64,000 nt of DNA. Source: Clostridiales bacterium (GTDB taxonomy: Bacteria; Bacillota; Desulfotomaculia; Desulfotomaculales; VENG01). The stretch lies in assembly GCA_016278505.1 (NCBI GenBank), contig JADQBQ010000001.1:62001-126000 (forward strand). Direction: 5' to 3'. Below are positions 63,069-64,000 of this stretch, one piece after another. The position numbers were made by a program, and so were the translations under genes. Position 1 is the first letter of the stretch. Each line of letters begins with the position of its first letter. A model generated the notes under the pieces. The model was not told the origin of the DNA, made no database searches, and worked only from the letters and a program-made list of their open reading frames with translations.

Positions 63069-64000
63069 CTAAGGTGTCTCCGAAATAAATAACAGCACTA
63101 CAATCAATGCTCCGATGGCCTTCACCACAGCGGCTATAGAACCGACCACAAATGGTTTTCCGCCTGCTCTGCGCAATTCCGTTATAGATATCTGCATTCC
63201 CAGGCCGGCCAGGCCAATGGCAAAAAACCAGCTATAAAGATTGCGGACAAATAACAATTCGTCGGACACCGGCGAAGTATCCCCAAATAATCCAAAAGTA
63301 GTGAGAAAAACCATAATCAAAAAACCTATTACAAATACAGGAAACTTACTCCAAAGGCTGGTATTCAAATGATACTCTTCATCCTCTTCTGTTCCCCGCG
63401 AATTATAGACGGCCAACAAAAGAACAATAAAAGGCAAAAATATAACTCTTACAATATTATAGATTTCGCCGGTTTTAAGGCTGACAGATGCCTGACCTAT
63501 GGTTCCTGGATCAAAAACCAGTGAGGCAGCTAAAACCTGTCCTGAATTCAAAATGCCGGTACCGGCCCAAACACCGAACTGATGCGGGCTAAGACCGATA
63601 AGTGTACCTATGGTGGGAAAAGTAAGCAAAAAGATTAAGCCCAGCGAAAGAATAGTAGCAATAGAATAAGCAACATCTGATGTTTTTGCCCTAACAGCGG
63701 GTGCTACAGCAACAATAGCCGAAACGCCACAGACTGCCGTCCCTGCAGCCAAAACTGAAACCGAAGCCAAGCTCATACCTTTTTTTTGTCCCAGGTAAAG
63801 GGTTAAAGATAATGTTAAAAATACAAAGATTAAAATAATAAAAATAGCTTTCATCCCTAAACTGGCAAGGTCCACAATGCTATACAGTGAACCAAGCAAA
63901 ACAACCCCCACTTTTATGAACAGGCGAGAAGTTTTTACACCGTTTACAGCCCATTCAGGAATACCAACAGTATTCCTGATCAACATGCCCAGGAAAATGG
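63069..64000 (-). CDS. YeiH/UPF0324-family transporter, copy 2 (5' end outside window)
   Basis: The frame is open to the window edge and gives about 310 residues starting inside the family block 'IFLGMLIRNTVGIPEW', so roughly 80 N-terminal residues are missing. 'AAGTAVCGVSAIVAVAPAVRAKTS', 'VWAGTGILNSGQVLAASLVF' and 'FFAIGLAGLGMQISITELRRAGG' match copy 1 block by block at perhaps half identity. The hydrophilic loop is shorter than in copy 1. Confidence 0.87.
   Translation of the reverse strand, partial: IFLGMLIRNTVGIPEWAVNGVKTSRLFIKVGVVLLGSLYSIVDLASLGMKAIFIILIFVFLTLSLTLYLGQKKGMSLASVSVLAAGTAVCGVSAIVAVAPAVRAKTSDVAYSIATILSLGLIFLLTFPTIGTLIGLSPHQFGVWAGTGILNSGQVLAASLVFDPGTIGQASVSLKTGEIYNIVRVIFLPFIVLLLAVYNSRGTEEDEEYHLNTSLWSKFPVFVIGFLIMVFLTTFGLFGDTSPVSDELLFVRNLYSWFFAIGLAGLGMQISITELRRAGGKPFVVGSIAAVVKAIGALIVVLLFISETP

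Noticed and set aside
1-64000. CRISPR arrays, tRNA or rRNA genes, prophage
   Set aside because: No regularly spaced repeats, no cloverleaf with T-loop signature and no ribosomal or phage structural sequences were recognised on reading both strands.

Overview
The window looks like the chromosome of a Gram-positive, strictly anaerobic, Desulfotomaculum/Pelotomaculum-like member of the Clostridia (Peptococcaceae). The evidence is a T-box in front of valS, the Firmicutes protease block tig-clpP-clpX-lonB-lonA-engB, and a very large set of soluble heterodisulfide-reductase (Hdr) type electron-transfer genes. The core sulfate-reduction genes (sat, apr, dsrAB) are not in view, so a sulfate-reducing lifestyle is an inference.

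Region by region. 1-840: end of an ATP-grasp gene. 841-1164: a roughly 260-bp repeat with inverted ends. 1165-4160: valS with T-box leader and promoter. 4.2-6.5 kb: a membrane protein, an SsuA-like binding protein and a GNAT acetyltransferase. 6.5-9.2 kb: a decayed stretch with a broken IS21 transposase, a frameshifted PD-(D/E)XK nuclease-like gene and another frameshifted small gene. 9.3-11.1 kb: cupin, TlpA-like thioredoxin and CcdA. 11.2-25.1 kb: the protease/trigger-factor block, interrupted by an acetate transporter and by a B12-riboswitch-controlled cobalt-uptake operon (cobK-cbiM-cbiN-cbiQ-cbiO). 25.5-30.9 kb: a stand-alone biotin carrier, then thiolase, acyl-CoA dehydrogenase and a two-subunit CoA transferase; a candidate sigma-54 promoter precedes the thiolase. 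30.9-37.5 kb: small genes, acuA, a polar amino-acid ABC transporter, an EamA permease, and second copies of two repeat families.

37.7-55.4 kb is an almost continuous minus-strand redox island with three transcription units. (i) hdrC-hdrB-(iron-sulfur subunit)-fumarate reductase flavoprotein. (ii) A NarI/DsrM-like membrane cytochrome plus a DsrK/HmeD-like CCG-domain protein. (iii) A giant HdrA with an inserted GltD/NfnB-type NAD(P)H module, a second double-length HdrA, an MvhD that reads through an in-frame UGA with a SECIS-like hairpin (a selenoprotein apparently cut short by ordinary ORF calling), an FrhB/FdhB-like protein, HdrC and HdrB. Units (ii) and (iii) have nearly identical promoters followed by the same near-palindromic, Rex-like operator, so they are probably switched together by cellular redox state. 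A reasonable model is that NAD(P)H electrons enter at the GltD module, pass through HdrA flavin (possibly with bifurcation) and MvhD, and leave at HdrBC, while unit (ii) connects the same thiol/disulfide pool to menaquinone.

55.8-64.0 kb holds two YeiH-family (UPF0324) transporters, each next to a tiny membrane protein sharing an ER-x-ED motif before its single helix. Each locus also has a UspA protein, and a NarX/NarL-type two-component system and an output-less double-PAS sensor lie between them. The second YeiH gene runs off the window end.

The best candidates for something undescribed are the selenoprotein MvhD/HdrA-GltD complex with its shared operator, the YeiH plus small-membrane-protein module, and a 27-codon leader ORF coupled to cobK.
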